This document shows positions 1-8,577 of a stretch of 31,251 nt of DNA, in pieces. The translations under genes and the position numbers were made by a program. Below the pieces are notes generated by a model. It saw only the letters and a list, made by a program, of their open reading frames with translations. It was not told the DNA's origin and did no database searches. Within the stretch, counting starts at the first letter, position 1, and each line of letters opens with the position of its first letter. The DNA is taken from assembly GCF_900769625.1 (NCBI RefSeq), contig NZ_CAAGHK010000008.1, forward strand, positions 1-31,251, given 5' to 3'. The stretch is from an uncultured Clostridium sp. Lineage in GTDB: Bacteria > Bacillota > Clostridia > Clostridiales > Clostridiaceae.

Positions 1-434
1 AATGGATCTGAACCATTTTTTATGAAAAAATTTTACGCTTTTTTCCAGATACGCAGCAGCAAGATAAATAATAAAAAAGCTGATAAATTCTGCATTGTAA
101 TAAATGCAGAAGTCATCAGCATAAGCAACACTTTAAATCATCATCAAGGGAGGCTTAATTCCCATATAAAAGCTTATCTTATTTTTAATTTCATGTCAAC
201 ATGCTTTTTAATATATTATCATCTTCTATCATTATCTTGGAAGTTACCAGAATATTCATAAGTGCACGGCAATATCAAGAATTCTTTTTATAAATAAATC
301 TTGCTTAAATAGTATTTATTCCATAAAACTAAATACTACAATGTATATAAAAATATGAGTCATACTCACTTTTAGAGAATAACTCATTTTGTTATATTTA
401 ATATGTATTTAATCTCATCCTGCTCACTTGAAAA
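1..434. other. Intergenic stretch left of the urease cluster
   Basis: No gene can be supported here. An open frame on the plus strand (22-261) has no ribosome binding site and no recognisable domain. On the minus strand, about 30 codons ending near position 47 read as a hydrophobic tail finishing in RIWKKA, which could be the end of a decayed membrane protein, but the frame is closed upstream. A small hairpin (AATGG/CCATT) followed by six T lies at the very start of the window and may terminate a plus-strand gene outside it. Confidence 0.4.
345..371 (-). terminator. Weak terminator candidate after ureI
   Basis: On the minus strand a 5-bp stem TGAGT/ACTCA with a 3-nt loop is followed by ATTTTTATA. 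It lies about 65 bases past the ureI stop, where the urease transcript should end. The stem is short, so this is only a candidate. Confidence 0.3.
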
Positions 435-911
435 TTACCATCTACCTATCAGCATCAAAAATCCTGGAATCCACGCAGTAATTACTCCTTCGAATATTGC
501 GAGATATGGAACAAATTTACCTAGATTCTTTTTTAATATTATTTCTATAAATGCTGTCAGCCACAATAATCCCCACAAAAGCCATATAGCAAACATTCTC
601 CAGTCATCAAGCTCAATAAATGCTGCTGGAATTGTATTTATTGCTACAAATAAACTATACCATGCATATGGCCTTTTGTCTAAATTAAATATTCCATTTA
701 AACCTACAAATAAATATGTAAACCCAAATAATAAACCTGTTCCAACTGAATAATAATCTCCTTTTATTGCATTTACAGTATCAATTATTACAGCTAAGCT
801 GCCAGCGAAAAGATTCATTAAGCTTAAAGATTTTTCGTCAATATTATACAGTCTTCCTATACCATTATTTATGAGCACTGCTCCAACATATAATAATACT
901 ATCCCTAACAT
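435..911 (-). CDS. ureI: Urea channel, UreI/AmiS family
   Basis: This 158-residue protein is almost entirely hydrophobic, with about six predicted membrane spans and short loops. It carries family signatures: LFGFTYLFVGLN near residues 63-74 and AWIPGFLMLI near the C-terminus. UreI and AmiS proteins are hexameric channels that let urea or short amides cross the inner membrane; in Helicobacter pylori UreI is proton-gated. Here it would feed urea to the cytoplasmic urease encoded upstream. It is the last gene of the minus-strand urease cluster, 19 bases after ureD, so co-transcription is very likely. It is shorter than H. pylori UreI (about 195 residues) and lacks the long His-rich periplasmic loops, so acid gating cannot be assumed. 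The family is clear; urea rather than another amide is inferred from context. Confidence 0.9.
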   Translation of the reverse strand: MLGIVLLYVGAVLINNGIGRLYNIDEKSLSLMNLFAGSLAVIIDTVNAIKGDYYSVGTGLLFGFTYLFVGLNGIFNLDKRPYAWYSLFVAINTIPAAFIELDDWRMFAIWLLWGLLWLTAFIEIILKKNLGKFVPYLAIFEGVITAWIPGFLMLIGRW

Positions 912-930
912 TTTATCACGCCCATTTCTA

Positions 931-1764
931 CTAATATTTACGTATAAGTAACTCTCTAGAATTTAAAAATTCTTTTCTTATATAGTTACGGCATAATACA
1001 ATTGCTTTTTCGATATTTTGTGTTAAATTTCCGAGAACTCTCAAAACAAAACCATTAATTTCTAGCTTACTTATGCCAAATTTAATCGGTATATCAATTT
1101 CACTTAATAAATTTCTAAGATGTTCTACTACATCATCGGTAATATTTTTATTTATCACCAGCAGGGTGCCAAAGTTTTCATACCCTTCAAAGTATCCTAA
1201 TCCTCTTATATCATCTTCTTGTGGACTAATAATAAGATTATCAAGCATAACTATTTTGTTATCCATAAAAACTTTTGTTGACATTTTAACGCTTTTATAT
1301 GTGAAACTTTCACCATCTGCAGACCATCCACTCGTTATTCCATCGTTATATATAAGCGTCGCATTATCACTCATATAAATTTCATTACATTGGTTATAAA
1401 TAGCATTTTTAAATAAAATAACGCTATCTGTTATGTATTCTAAAATACTGTCATCATCTAATCTTATTACAGTTTCCTGTCTGATTTCTTTATTATTTTC
1501 ACATTTATAGACTTTCGTTGAGGCCTGAGTAGTGATTACTGACCTTGCTCCCTTTCTGAGAGTAAAATTATATTTGTATTTTTCACCTTCTATGTATCCG
1601 CCTCCAAGACCTATAATGAAATATGACGGTATATTTTCTCTATCAAGTTTCATTCTTGGAGAAATTTTAATTAGACCATCATAAGATTTTTTTGCTTCAA
1701 CAGTATACTCATTATTCTTTTCAAGAATAAAATCTATTTCACCTGCATAAATATTTTTACTCAT
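931..1764 (-). CDS. ureD: Urease accessory protein UreD (UreH)
   Basis: This 277-residue protein is a scaffold that binds apo-urease and, with UreF and UreG, forms the pre-activation complex that delivers nickel to the active site. Visible family marks are GLGGGYIEG (residues 52-60), TTQASTKVY (78-86), a Gly-Trp-Ser-Asp-Gly run near residues 146-151 and a C-terminal LRVLG segment. The start at 1764 lies four bases after the ureG stop, which implies translational coupling. In many bacteria ureD is first in the cluster, but here it sits near the end, between ureG and ureI; that ureEFGD order is common in Firmicutes. There is no sign of damage. Confidence 0.93.
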   Translation of the reverse strand: MSKNIYAGEIDFILEKNNEYTVEAKKSYDGLIKISPRMKLDRENIPSYFIIGLGGGYIEGEKYKYNFTLRKGARSVITTQASTKVYKCENNKEIRQETVIRLDDDSILEYITDSVILFKNAIYNQCNEIYMSDNATLIYNDGITSGWSADGESFTYKSVKMSTKVFMDNKIVMLDNLIISPQEDDIRGLGYFEGYENFGTLLVINKNITDDVVEHLRNLLSEIDIPIKFGISKLEINGFVLRVLGNLTQNIEKAIVLCRNYIRKEFLNSRELLIRKY

Positions 1765-1768
1765 GATT

Positions 1769-2380
1769 TTACATTCCTTCTAGTAGACAATTGCTTTTAA
1801 TCCATCTTAAAACTTCTTCTATACCTTCGTCAGTCTTAAGATTGGTAAATATAAATGTCTTTTCTTTTCTAAAAGTCAGAGTATCTTTTCTCATTACTTC
1901 TAAATCTGCACCCACATATGGAGCTAGATCTATTTTATTTATAATGAACAAATCACTTTTTATCATTCCCTGCCCTGCTTTTCTTGGAATCTTTTCACCC
2001 TGAGCAACATCAATAATGTAAATAGAGAAATCTACAAGGTCAGGACTGAATGTAGCTGCTAAGTTATCTCCACCACTTTCAAGAAAAATGACATCAAGAT
2101 TATCAAATCGACTTTTTAACTCTTCAATTGCTGAAAAATTCATTGAAGCATCTTCTCTTATAGCCGTATGAGGACATCCTCCTGTTTCAACTCCTATAAC
2201 TCTGTCCTCTGACAGTACAGAATTTTTAACCATGAATTTTGCATCTTCCTTAGTATATATATCATTCGTTATAACAGCACATTCGTAATCATCTTTCATT
2301 TTCCTTGTAAGTCTTTCAATAAGAAGAGTCTTTCCGCTTCCTACTGGTCCTCCTACTCCTATTATTACTGGTTTTTTCAT
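1769..2380 (-). CDS. ureG: Urease accessory GTPase UreG
   Basis: This is the SIMIBI-class GTPase that carries nickel and drives urease activation by GTP hydrolysis; the product is 203 residues. The P-loop GVGGPVGSGKT is at about residues 8-18. The metal-binding Cys-Pro-His motif sits in ETGGCPHTAIRED, followed by ESGGDNLAATFSP and the guanine-specificity motif NKIDLAPYVG. The open frame extends to 2413, but the start at 2380 is preferred because AGAGGGTG lies about seven bases upstream and MKKPVIIGVGG matches the usual UreG N-terminus. It is followed four bases later by ureD and preceded by ureF with a 78-base gap. All key residues are present, so it should be functional. Confidence 0.96.
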   Translation of the reverse strand: MKKPVIIGVGGPVGSGKTLLIERLTRKMKDDYECAVITNDIYTKEDAKFMVKNSVLSEDRVIGVETGGCPHTAIREDASMNFSAIEELKSRFDNLDVIFLESGGDNLAATFSPDLVDFSIYIIDVAQGEKIPRKAGQGMIKSDLFIINKIDLAPYVGADLEVMRKDTLTFRKEKTFIFTNLKTDEGIEEVLRWIKSNCLLEGM

Positions 2381-2458
2381 TCTCTTCACCCTCTCATATG
2401 TAATATAAAACAATTAAAAATTAAGTTTTATATTGTAGTTAATTTAAGATAATACTTA

Positions 2459-3178
2459 TTACGACATGAAAAGTCTGAATTCTAGAGTTTCGTGATTAAT
2501 TTGTGAAAGTTCTATTCCTGGACTGCTTCCTCCAAAACATTCTTCATCCATAGAATTTATTTTTTCATACAGCTTATCAAACATTTCACATGATTCCTTT
2601 AATATCATCATGCCGTCCTTCTGGCCTAATGGAATTGCTCTTACTCCATTCTGAATAAGTGTACTTACTGTACTATACATATGAAAATTTATAGCTTCCT
2701 CACTATTAAAATTCAGATTATGCATCATTATCCCAAAAACAACTGCTGGATGACCAAATACTTCTTTATTTTTTATTTTTGATTCATATTCTCTTAATCT
2801 TTCACACTCATATAAATCAAGAAGCATTTTTATCATACGCATAGCAATTAGTTTTGAACCATCACGTGTTTCTTTACTTATGCACTGAACTGTAAGAAGT
2901 CTATCAAGTTCATAAATTTTATTTTCTTCATTGTTATTAAGATAACTATACAGCATCCTAAGACCTAGACCATCACTGTATATAAATACATTATTCAAAA
3001 ATGCCTTAAGCCATATTCTAAACTCTTTTCCATTACTTATTTCATTATTTCTCAGATAAGTTTCCATTCCATAAGAATGATTAAAGGATCCTATTGGAAA
3101 ATTTGAATCACATATCTGCATAACTCTGAGTATGTCTATGATATTCTTATTTTTAGTGGTGATGAGAGAATTCAACAT
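2459..3178 (-). CDS. ureF: Urease accessory protein UreF
   Basis: UreF is the all-helical partner that bridges UreD and UreG and gates nickel transfer. This 239-residue protein has the family signature SNFPIGSFNHSYGME (about residues 25-39), a central HPAVVFGIM segment, a VRAIPLGQKDGM segment and a C-terminal SSPGIELSQINHE region. It begins 26 bases before the end of ureE; an AGAAGG lies about nine bases upstream of the start. The overlap suggests coupling to ureE. The length is typical of UreF (220-240 residues), and nothing looks broken. Confidence 0.93.
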   Translation of the reverse strand: MLNSLITTKNKNIIDILRVMQICDSNFPIGSFNHSYGMETYLRNNEISNGKEFRIWLKAFLNNVFIYSDGLGLRMLYSYLNNNEENKIYELDRLLTVQCISKETRDGSKLIAMRMIKMLLDLYECERLREYESKIKNKEVFGHPAVVFGIMMHNLNFNSEEAINFHMYSTVSTLIQNGVRAIPLGQKDGMMILKESCEMFDKLYEKINSMDEECFGGSSPGIELSQINHETLEFRLFMS

Positions 3179-3611
3179 GCCTGAATGCCTTCTTCATCTT
3201 TTTATTTTCTCTAGAATAGTGTATATTGTCTCTTTTCAATTCTTCTTCAACAAGTCTATCATACTGAATTATCATAGTTTCTTTCTCAAACTGAGCCTGT
3301 AGATGACGATTTCCCAGTGTATGTGCTATAACACCCATTTCATGCATACTTTTTGGCTTTATTACAAGAACATCTTCTTCATTTACTCTCACTAAAATAA
3401 TCTTCTTTTCATCATCATTTTTATAAAGTATATCTCCATCCTTTAAGGTTTCATTATTTTCTAAAGAAATGCCATATTCATTATTATGATCAGATTTAAC
3501 TTTTAAAATCCTTTTAAGCATATCCTCGTTCTCTAGAAATATTGTTTCAATATGATATTCTTTAATATCGTTTATCTCTTCAATATTTCCTTTTATCTCA
3601 TTGAAAATCAT
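3153..3611 (-). CDS. ureE: Urease nickel metallochaperone UreE
   Basis: This 152-residue protein stores nickel and passes it to UreG. It has the N-terminal peptide-binding domain and the C-terminal metal-binding domain with the conserved GNRHLQAQ motif near residues 100-107, which contains the interface His ligand. The C-terminus ends in only three consecutive His residues, unlike the long His tail of Klebsiella UreE, so its nickel-buffering capacity is probably small. A GGAGG lies about 12 bases before the start. A 185-base spacer separates it from ureC upstream, so ureEFGDI may also have a weak promoter of their own. I see no clear -35 box there. Confidence 0.93.
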   Translation of the reverse strand: MIFNEIKGNIEEINDIKEYHIETIFLENEDMLKRILKVKSDHNNEYGISLENNETLKDGDILYKNDDEKKIILVRVNEEDVLVIKPKSMHEMGVIAHTLGNRHLQAQFEKETMIIQYDRLVEEELKRDNIHYSRENKKMKKAFRHVEFSHHH

Positions 3612-3796
3612 AACCCTTTTAAACCTCCATAACTAAATAACATTTATTATTAATGTTCAGAAGTAGCATTAACTTTTATACTTTAAAATAACTTATAACA
3701 TATGACTAAATAATCTGTACTTACGTCAGAAATTCATAAAATTATGCTGCTTCTTATTAGGTAAATATGTTTTAACTATTTATAAATTTCTTATTA

Positions 3797-5512
3797 TTAG
3801 AATAAGAAATATCTCTGTGCTAATGGTAATTCTTTTGCTGGTTCACATGTAATTAATTCACCATTTACAGTTACATCATAAGTTTGTGGATCAACTTTGA
3901 TATCTGGAATTACATCATTAAGCTTCATATCCTTCTTTGTTAAATTTCTTATGCCGCTTACTGGTAGAATAATTTTGTTTAATCCCAGCTCTTCTTTTAT
4001 GTTGTGTTCATATGCATAAGTTGATACAAATGTTGCACTAGTAGGGAATTTAGCCTTTCCATATGATCCAAAGCAGCTACGATAGTATACTGGCTGACAT
4101 GTTGGTATTGATGCATTTGCTTCACCAATAATACCCCTATTAACCATTCCGCCTTTTACGATTAAGTGAGGTTTTACTCCAAAGAATGCTGGTTCCCAGA
4201 GTACTAAATCAGCCATCTTTCCTACTTCAACTGAACCTACATATTTTGAAATACCTTGTGCCATAGCTGGATTAATTGTATATTTAGCTACATATCTCTT
4301 TACTCTGTAGTTATCATTTTCTTCAGAATCTTCTGGAAGAATGCCTCTCTGTTTTTTCATCTTACTTGCTGTCTGCCATGTTCTTGTAACGACTTCTGCA
4401 ATTCTTCCCATAGCCATTGAATCTGAGCTCATGATACTTAATACGCCCATATCCTGTAATATATCTTCTGCGGCAATTGTCTGATGTCTTATTCTTGAAT
4501 CAGCAAATGCTATATCTTCTGGAACCTTTGGATCAAGATGGTGGCATACCATAAGCATATCAATATGTTCAGCAATTGTGTTTACTGTAAATGGTTTTGT
4601 TGGATTTGTAGATGCAGGAATTACATTAAGTTTTGATGCAACTTTAAGTAAGTCAGGTGCATGACCTCCCCCTGCTCCTTCAGTATGATATGTGTGGATT
4701 GTTCTTCCGCCAAATGCTTCAATTGTATGTTCAACAAATCCACCTTCATTTAATGTATCAGTATGTACTGCAACCTGAACATCATATTCATCTGCTGTCT
4801 TTAATGAGTAATCTATTGCTGACCTTGTAGCTCCCCAGTCTTCATGAACTTTCAGTCCACATGCACCAGCTTTAACCTGCTCTGCTGTAACATTTATATT
4901 TGCGCCGCTTCCTTTGCCTAAAAAACCCATATTTATTGGAAAACCTTCAGCAGATTGAATCATACGATGAATTGACCATTTACCAGGAGTAGATGTAACT
5001 GCATTTGTACCATCTACAGGTCCAGTTCCACCGCCAATTAATGTAGTTATTCCACCTTCTAATGCAACATCTATAAGGTCTGGACTTATGTAATGTACAT
5101 GTGTATCAATTCCGCCAGCAGTAATTATTCTTCCTTCACCTGCTAATGCTTCAGTACTTGGTCCTACAATAAAGTCAACATCATCCATTGTGTAAGGATT
5201 TCCACCTTTACCTATTGCAAGTATCTTTCCATCACGTATACCTATATCTGCTTTATATATTCCTGTATAATCGATGATAGTTGCTCCTGTTATTATCATA
5301 TCTGCAACCTGTGGATTATCTCTTCCTTCAATTGCATTCTGGCCCATACCATCTCTTAAAACTTTTCCACCTCCGAATTTACATTCGTCACCATAGCCAG
5401 TGTAGTCTTTTTCTATTTCAATTACTAAATCAGTATCACCAAGACGAATTTTATCTCCCTTAGTTGGTCCAAATAATTCTGCATATCTATCTCTATCTAT
5501 TGAAAAACTCAT
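3797..5512 (-). CDS. ureC: Urease alpha subunit UreC, catalytic
   Basis: UreC hydrolyses urea to ammonia and carbamate at a dinuclear nickel centre in the cytoplasm. The 571-residue protein is of normal length and every expected active-site residue is visible. H138 and H140 sit in THVHYISP, the carbamylated lysine K221 in GLKVHEDWGAT, and H250 and H276 are nickel or substrate ligands. The flap cysteine and histidines are C323-H324-H325 in MVCHHLDP, and D364 lies in MSSDSMAMGR. The protein ends in the typical AQRYFLF. Its start codon overlaps the ureB stop by one base (TAATG), a sign of translational coupling. Separate ureA, ureB and ureC genes are the usual bacterial form, unlike the fused subunits of Helicobacter. 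Confidence 0.98.
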   Translation of the reverse strand: MSFSIDRDRYAELFGPTKGDKIRLGDTDLVIEIEKDYTGYGDECKFGGGKVLRDGMGQNAIEGRDNPQVADMIITGATIIDYTGIYKADIGIRDGKILAIGKGGNPYTMDDVDFIVGPSTEALAGEGRIITAGGIDTHVHYISPDLIDVALEGGITTLIGGGTGPVDGTNAVTSTPGKWSIHRMIQSAEGFPINMGFLGKGSGANINVTAEQVKAGACGLKVHEDWGATRSAIDYSLKTADEYDVQVAVHTDTLNEGGFVEHTIEAFGGRTIHTYHTEGAGGGHAPDLLKVASKLNVIPASTNPTKPFTVNTIAEHIDMLMVCHHLDPKVPEDIAFADSRIRHQTIAAEDILQDMGVLSIMSSDSMAMGRIAEVVTRTWQTASKMKKQRGILPEDSEENDNYRVKRYVAKYTINPAMAQGISKYVGSVEVGKMADLVLWEPAFFGVKPHLIVKGGMVNRGIIGEANASIPTCQPVYYRSCFGSYGKAKFPTSATFVSTYAYEHNIKEELGLNKIILPVSGIRNLTKKDMKLNDVIPDIKVDPQTYDVTVNGELITCEPAKELPLAQRYFLF

Positions 5513-5838
5513 TATTCCTTTACCCCTCTTCCATCTAAGTATCCATCAACAAGATTACGCAATCCATATACTCTTCTTGTTCCTCCTATATCAATAAGGT
5601 TAATTTCCTTCTTATCACCAGGTTCAAATCTTACAGCTGTTCCTGATGGAATATCAAGTCTTTTTCCATAAGCTTTTTGACGGTCAAACTTCAGATAATC
5701 ATTTACTTCATAAAAGTGATAATGTGAACCTATCTGAATTGGTCTGTCTCCACTGTTTACAACCTCTAATGTTATTGCTTCTTTACCTTTGTTGTAGTCT
5801 ATAGTTCCTTGTTTAATAAATAATTCTCCAGGTACCAT
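5512..5838 (-). CDS. ureB: Urease beta subunit UreB
   Basis: UreB is a structural subunit of the (alpha-beta-gamma)3 urease trimer. The start at 5838 gives 108 residues beginning MVPGELFIKQG, which matches the family N-terminus, and GGAGAG lies about nine bases upstream. A longer frame to 5874 overlaps ureA but has no ribosome binding site. The conserved segment NSGDRPIQIGSHYHFYEVN is present, as are the RLDIPSGTAVRFEPGD region and the C-terminal VYGLRNLVDGYLDG. It is followed by ureC with a one-base stop/start overlap. Confidence 0.95.
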   Translation of the reverse strand: MVPGELFIKQGTIDYNKGKEAITLEVVNSGDRPIQIGSHYHFYEVNDYLKFDRQKAYGKRLDIPSGTAVRFEPGDKKEINLIDIGGTRRVYGLRNLVDGYLDGRGVKE

Positions 5839-5857
5839 ATATATTATCTCTCCATTC

Positions 5858-6160
5858 TTATTGTATTGGATCATGTACTGTCACAAGTTTTGTTCCATCT
5901 GGAAATGTAGCTTCAACCTGTACTGCATGAATCATTTCAGGAACACCTTCCATGACATCATTTCTGCTCAAAATCTTAGTTCCATAATCCATAAGATTTT
6001 CAACAGTTTTACCTTCTCTTGCACCTTCCAATAATTCGTCAGTAATTAAAGCCATACATTCTGGATAATTTAATTTCAATCCCTTACCTTTTCTTTTTCT
6101 TGCAACATCTGCCGCAACTGTAATCATTAGCTTATCTCTTTCTCTGTCTGTTAGATGCAC
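5858..6160 (-). CDS. ureA: Urease gamma subunit UreA
   Basis: This 100-residue subunit is the first gene of the urease cluster. It shows the family pattern: MHLTDRERDKLMI at the N-terminus, RKRKGKGLKLNYPE, the EGAREGKTVENLM segment and the C-terminal VQVEATFPDGTKLVTVHDPI. The start is a GTG at 6160: AAGGAGG lies eight bases upstream, and the only in-frame codons above it run at once into a TGA. The 118 bases upstream hold an AT-rich stretch with a TATAAAAT that could be a -10 box. No clear -35 or regulator site for nickel, pH or nitrogen was recognised, so how the cluster is controlled remains open. Confidence 0.96.
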   Translation of the reverse strand: MHLTDRERDKLMITVAADVARKRKGKGLKLNYPECMALITDELLEGAREGKTVENLMDYGTKILSRNDVMEGVPEMIHAVQVEATFPDGTKLVTVHDPIQ

Positions 6161-6267
6161 TTTTCATTCCTCCTTTTTTCTTTATCACCTCTCATATGCT
6201 ACATAGTTTTTGTAATGTTAGACATTTTATACATAAGACAAAAATACTTTTTCTATAAATATATTTG

Positions 6268-6323
6268 AATAAAACAAAAAAGCATAACATGCTTACAATT
6301 GTTATGTAAACAATGTTATACTT
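6268..6323 (-). terminator. Terminator after the alpha/beta hydrolase gene
   Basis: An imperfect 17-18-bp inverted repeat (6280-6296 with 6305-6323, sharing ATAACAT arms) lies six bases past the hydrolase stop. On the minus strand it is followed by a T-rich run (TTTTTTGTTTTATT). It separates the hydrolase gene from the urease cluster, so ureA needs its own promoter in the 6161-6267 interval. Confidence 0.65.
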
Positions 6324-6328
6324 TTCTA

Positions 6329-7495
6329 CTATTGATTATAAAAATTTAAAACCTGCTCAAGATAAGGCTTTTGAATCTCATCTCTCTCAAAATAAATTTC
6401 ATGCTTTGAATTTTCTATTCTTACAAGATTACAGTTTTTTGCATACTCTGCAAATTTATTCTGTCCTTTAGGCTTTACATATGCATCATCTCCAGCTTGG
6501 AACAGCAATACTGGTATTTCTACTTTCGATGCATTTTCCTTTTTAGTTATTTCTTTAGTGGCCTTAAATGATTCCTGTGTCCATTTATATGAAGCACCGC
6601 CTCTTTGAAGTTCTTTATCAGAATTTATAATTTCATTAACATATGTCCATCTGTTTTCAGAGCTTGTACCAGTAGAATTAAATGAATAACATGGTGTAAA
6701 TGGTTCCTTTCCTATAACATATTTTCCGCCTTGTCCAAAAGTAACTGCTGCATTGACTATAACCTTGGCTATAAAATCTGGTATATTTCCTGTATGTACC
6801 TCCATCATTGGAGCATTTAAAACTGCCTTACTGAAATATTGTGGGTATACTTCAAGGAACCTGCTCCCAATTGCTCCACCCATTGAATGTGCAAAAAGCA
6901 TCAAGTCTTGTCCATTACTATTAGGTACCACAATTTCATCTAAAAAACTCTTGAAATCTTCAATATAGTCATTAAATGAATTTACATATATCTGAGAAAT
7001 ATCTGCAATACCCAGGCTTCCTGATCTACCATGTCCTCTATGTTCAATTCCAAAAACATTATAACCACTGTTTAGAAAATAATATGTCATTTCCTTATAT
7101 TTCTCTAAATTTTCTGTATATCCATGAGAAATTACTATGCTGCCTTTTGAATCCTCTGCCTTATAGGCTTCATAATACAACTTGACATCGCCTATCCCAT
7201 CAATATATCCGCTTTCTTTTCTACTCTCAACGTACGGAACAACAATATCTTTCATGCCCTCTGCATATATTTCTTCAGAAATATAAAAATTATCGAGATT
7301 ATTTAACTGAATATTATTGTCTTCGTTTTTACCTGCAGTAATATCAAAAGCAGCTTCTGCTGAAGTATCTTTATGATCCCCAATAGTATTTTTATTTCCA
7401 ACCCCATAAACACTTTTATGTGGCTTTTTTACGCTGCAGAAGATTACTCCCACTGCCAATGTACATATACAAACCTTTAAAAAAATACTTTTCAT
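6329..7495 (-). CDS. Exported or anchored alpha/beta hydrolase, lysophospholipase-like
   Basis: This 388-residue protein begins with a hydrophobic signal or anchor segment (about residues 4-21), then about 70 polar residues, then an alpha/beta-hydrolase fold of the Hydrolase_4 / lysophospholipase (PldB, monoglyceride lipase) type. The nucleophile elbow is FAHSMGGAIG, preceded by EHRGHGRSG, which is typical of this group. The likely acid is the Asp in FQAGDDAYV and the likely His lies in ENSKHEIYFE, so the triad is complete. AGGAGA lies about six bases before the start. A cysteine follows the hydrophobic segment (VIFCS), but Phe before it makes a classical lipobox doubtful. It probably cleaves a lipid ester or acylglycerol outside the membrane; the true substrate is unknown. 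Confidence 0.85.
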   Translation of the reverse strand: MKSIFLKVCICTLAVGVIFCSVKKPHKSVYGVGNKNTIGDHKDTSAEAAFDITAGKNEDNNIQLNNLDNFYISEEIYAEGMKDIVVPYVESRKESGYIDGIGDVKLYYEAYKAEDSKGSIVISHGYTENLEKYKEMTYYFLNSGYNVFGIEHRGHGRSGSLGIADISQIYVNSFNDYIEDFKSFLDEIVVPNSNGQDLMLFAHSMGGAIGSRFLEVYPQYFSKAVLNAPMMEVHTGNIPDFIAKVIVNAAVTFGQGGKYVIGKEPFTPCYSFNSTGTSSENRWTYVNEIINSDKELQRGGASYKWTQESFKATKEITKKENASKVEIPVLLFQAGDDAYVKPKGQNKFAEYAKNCNLVRIENSKHEIYFERDEIQKPYLEQVLNFYNQ

Positions 7496-7622
7496 TTACA
7501 TTCTCCTAAAACTGCTTCAATAAACCTCTCATTATACTCATACATCTATGAATTATAATAAATCAATTTATAAAAGCAGTTTATCCTTCCCTTTGTTATT
7601 ATATTTTTTATTTTTTCTTAAA

Positions 7623-7967
7623 TTATTCTTCCAGCAATGAAATAACCCATTTTCCACAGGCAGTACATTTATGTATTGTTATGACAAATAAATCAAAGTT
7701 CTTACCTTGTGCTAAAAGCCCCATTGCATCACGTTCCTCTTTGGTAATGAATTCATCATTTTCATCTATATAGCCGATAATTTCAACAAGCAGGTTTTTC
7801 TTAGTCTTGTCACAACATCCATTATCCCCTGCAACTTCAACCATTTCATATGAAAGTGAAGGGCTTAATTCCTGTATTATTGGTATTATATCTTCAAATT
7901 CTTTTATATCATCTAAATAATCTTCTTCATAAAATTCTAAATCCTTAACTTGAAATAATTTTTTCAT
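7623..7967 (-). CDS. Small acidic CxxC protein of unknown function
   Basis: I do not recognise this family. The preferred start at 7967 (MKKLFQVKDLEF, 114 residues) has GGAG six bases upstream; the frame runs to 7979. The first half is rich in Asp and Glu (EEDYLDDIKEFEDI). A Cys-Cys pair occurs in GDNGCCDKTKKN, and the C-terminus carries HKCTACGKWVISLLEE, a Cys-x-x-Cys preceded by His that could bind zinc or be redox active. It has no membrane segment or signal peptide. It stands alone, between a hydrolase and the remains of a two-component system. Confidence 0.6.
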   Translation of the reverse strand: MKKLFQVKDLEFYEEDYLDDIKEFEDIIPIIQELSPSLSYEMVEVAGDNGCCDKTKKNLLVEIIGYIDENDEFITKEERDAMGLLAQGKNFDLFVITIHKCTACGKWVISLLEE

Positions 7968-8102
7968 AAGTAACTCCATTCTTTCTATTTCTAATTTTTC
8001 AGCTTATTTTATAGTATACTATAACTCTGATATTTATTAAAGTTATTTAATATCTTCAAACTCAGTTCAACTCTTCTATCTTCTCCATTGATATATGGTA
8101 TT

Positions 8103-8255
8103 TTAATTGAATATCAATAACATTATATATACACACTTGACCTCTCCAGTATCAATATATGATTTTCTTTCATCTTCTGTAATATTCTCATTTTTTAAAA
8201 GATCGATATAAGTAATTATCGATGTCAAAGGTGTCTTTAAATCATGAGACACATT
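8103..8255 (-). pseudogene. Histidine kinase remnant (HisKA H-box)
   Basis: The minus strand codes for NVSHDLKTPLTSIITYIDLL followed by KNENITEDERKSYIDT. This is an unmistakable dimerisation/phosphoacceptor segment of a sensor kinase; the phosphorylated His codon is 8244-8246. The frame is closed by TAA immediately upstream and by TAA about 50 codons downstream. The sensor, most of the membrane part and the whole ATPase domain are missing, so this is a dead fragment. It pairs with the response-regulator remnant at 8574-8681. Confidence 0.8.
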
Positions 8256-8355
8256 TTAAAACAAAATAAATAATAGTCATACATAAGACTACATTTGCGA
8301 AATAAATCAGAGTATTATCAAATATGCTGCTTATATTTAAATAGTGAAAGATATT

Positions 8356-8577
8356 CTATGCTTTACCATTTAAAGTAACGCCAACTATTCCTATTGCTGA
8401 GCATACTAAAATTCCTGATACAATCCTATAAAAAGTGCATGCAATTTCAAATGACATATTTAAAATATTTTTAAAACCTATTATCACTTCTTCGATTCTG
8501 TAAGGTATAACAAGTCCAATAAACAAAGCTATAAAACATATTACTAGTCCAAAAATCATTATTACATCTGAACTCAC
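8356..8577 (-). CDS. Possible small membrane protein, or part of a decayed kinase
   Basis: A 73-codon frame from a GTG encodes two hydrophobic segments (residues 5-24 and about 46-68) separated by an amphipathic stretch. It lies between the response-regulator and histidine-kinase remnants, where the kinase's membrane part would be expected. The ribosome binding site is poor and no family is recognised. It is most likely residual coding sequence of the wrecked kinase rather than a living gene. Confidence 0.25.
   Translation of the reverse strand: MSSDVIMIFGLVICFIALFIGLVIPYRIEEVIIGFKNILNMSFEIACTFYRIVSGILVCSAIGIVGVTLNGKA

Noticed and set aside
22..261. 79-codon open frame on the plus strand
   Set aside because: No ribosome binding site, no recognisable domain, low-complexity composition as expected by chance in AT-rich DNA.
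3612..3796. Internal promoter or regulatory RNA between ureC and ureE
   Set aside because: Some TATAAA-like words are present, but no -35 box, hairpin or known riboswitch pattern could be supported.
6161..6267. Nitrogen-regulator (TnrA/GlnR) site before ureA
   Set aside because: TGT and ACA words occur but not at the spacing of the TGTNAN7TNACA consensus.
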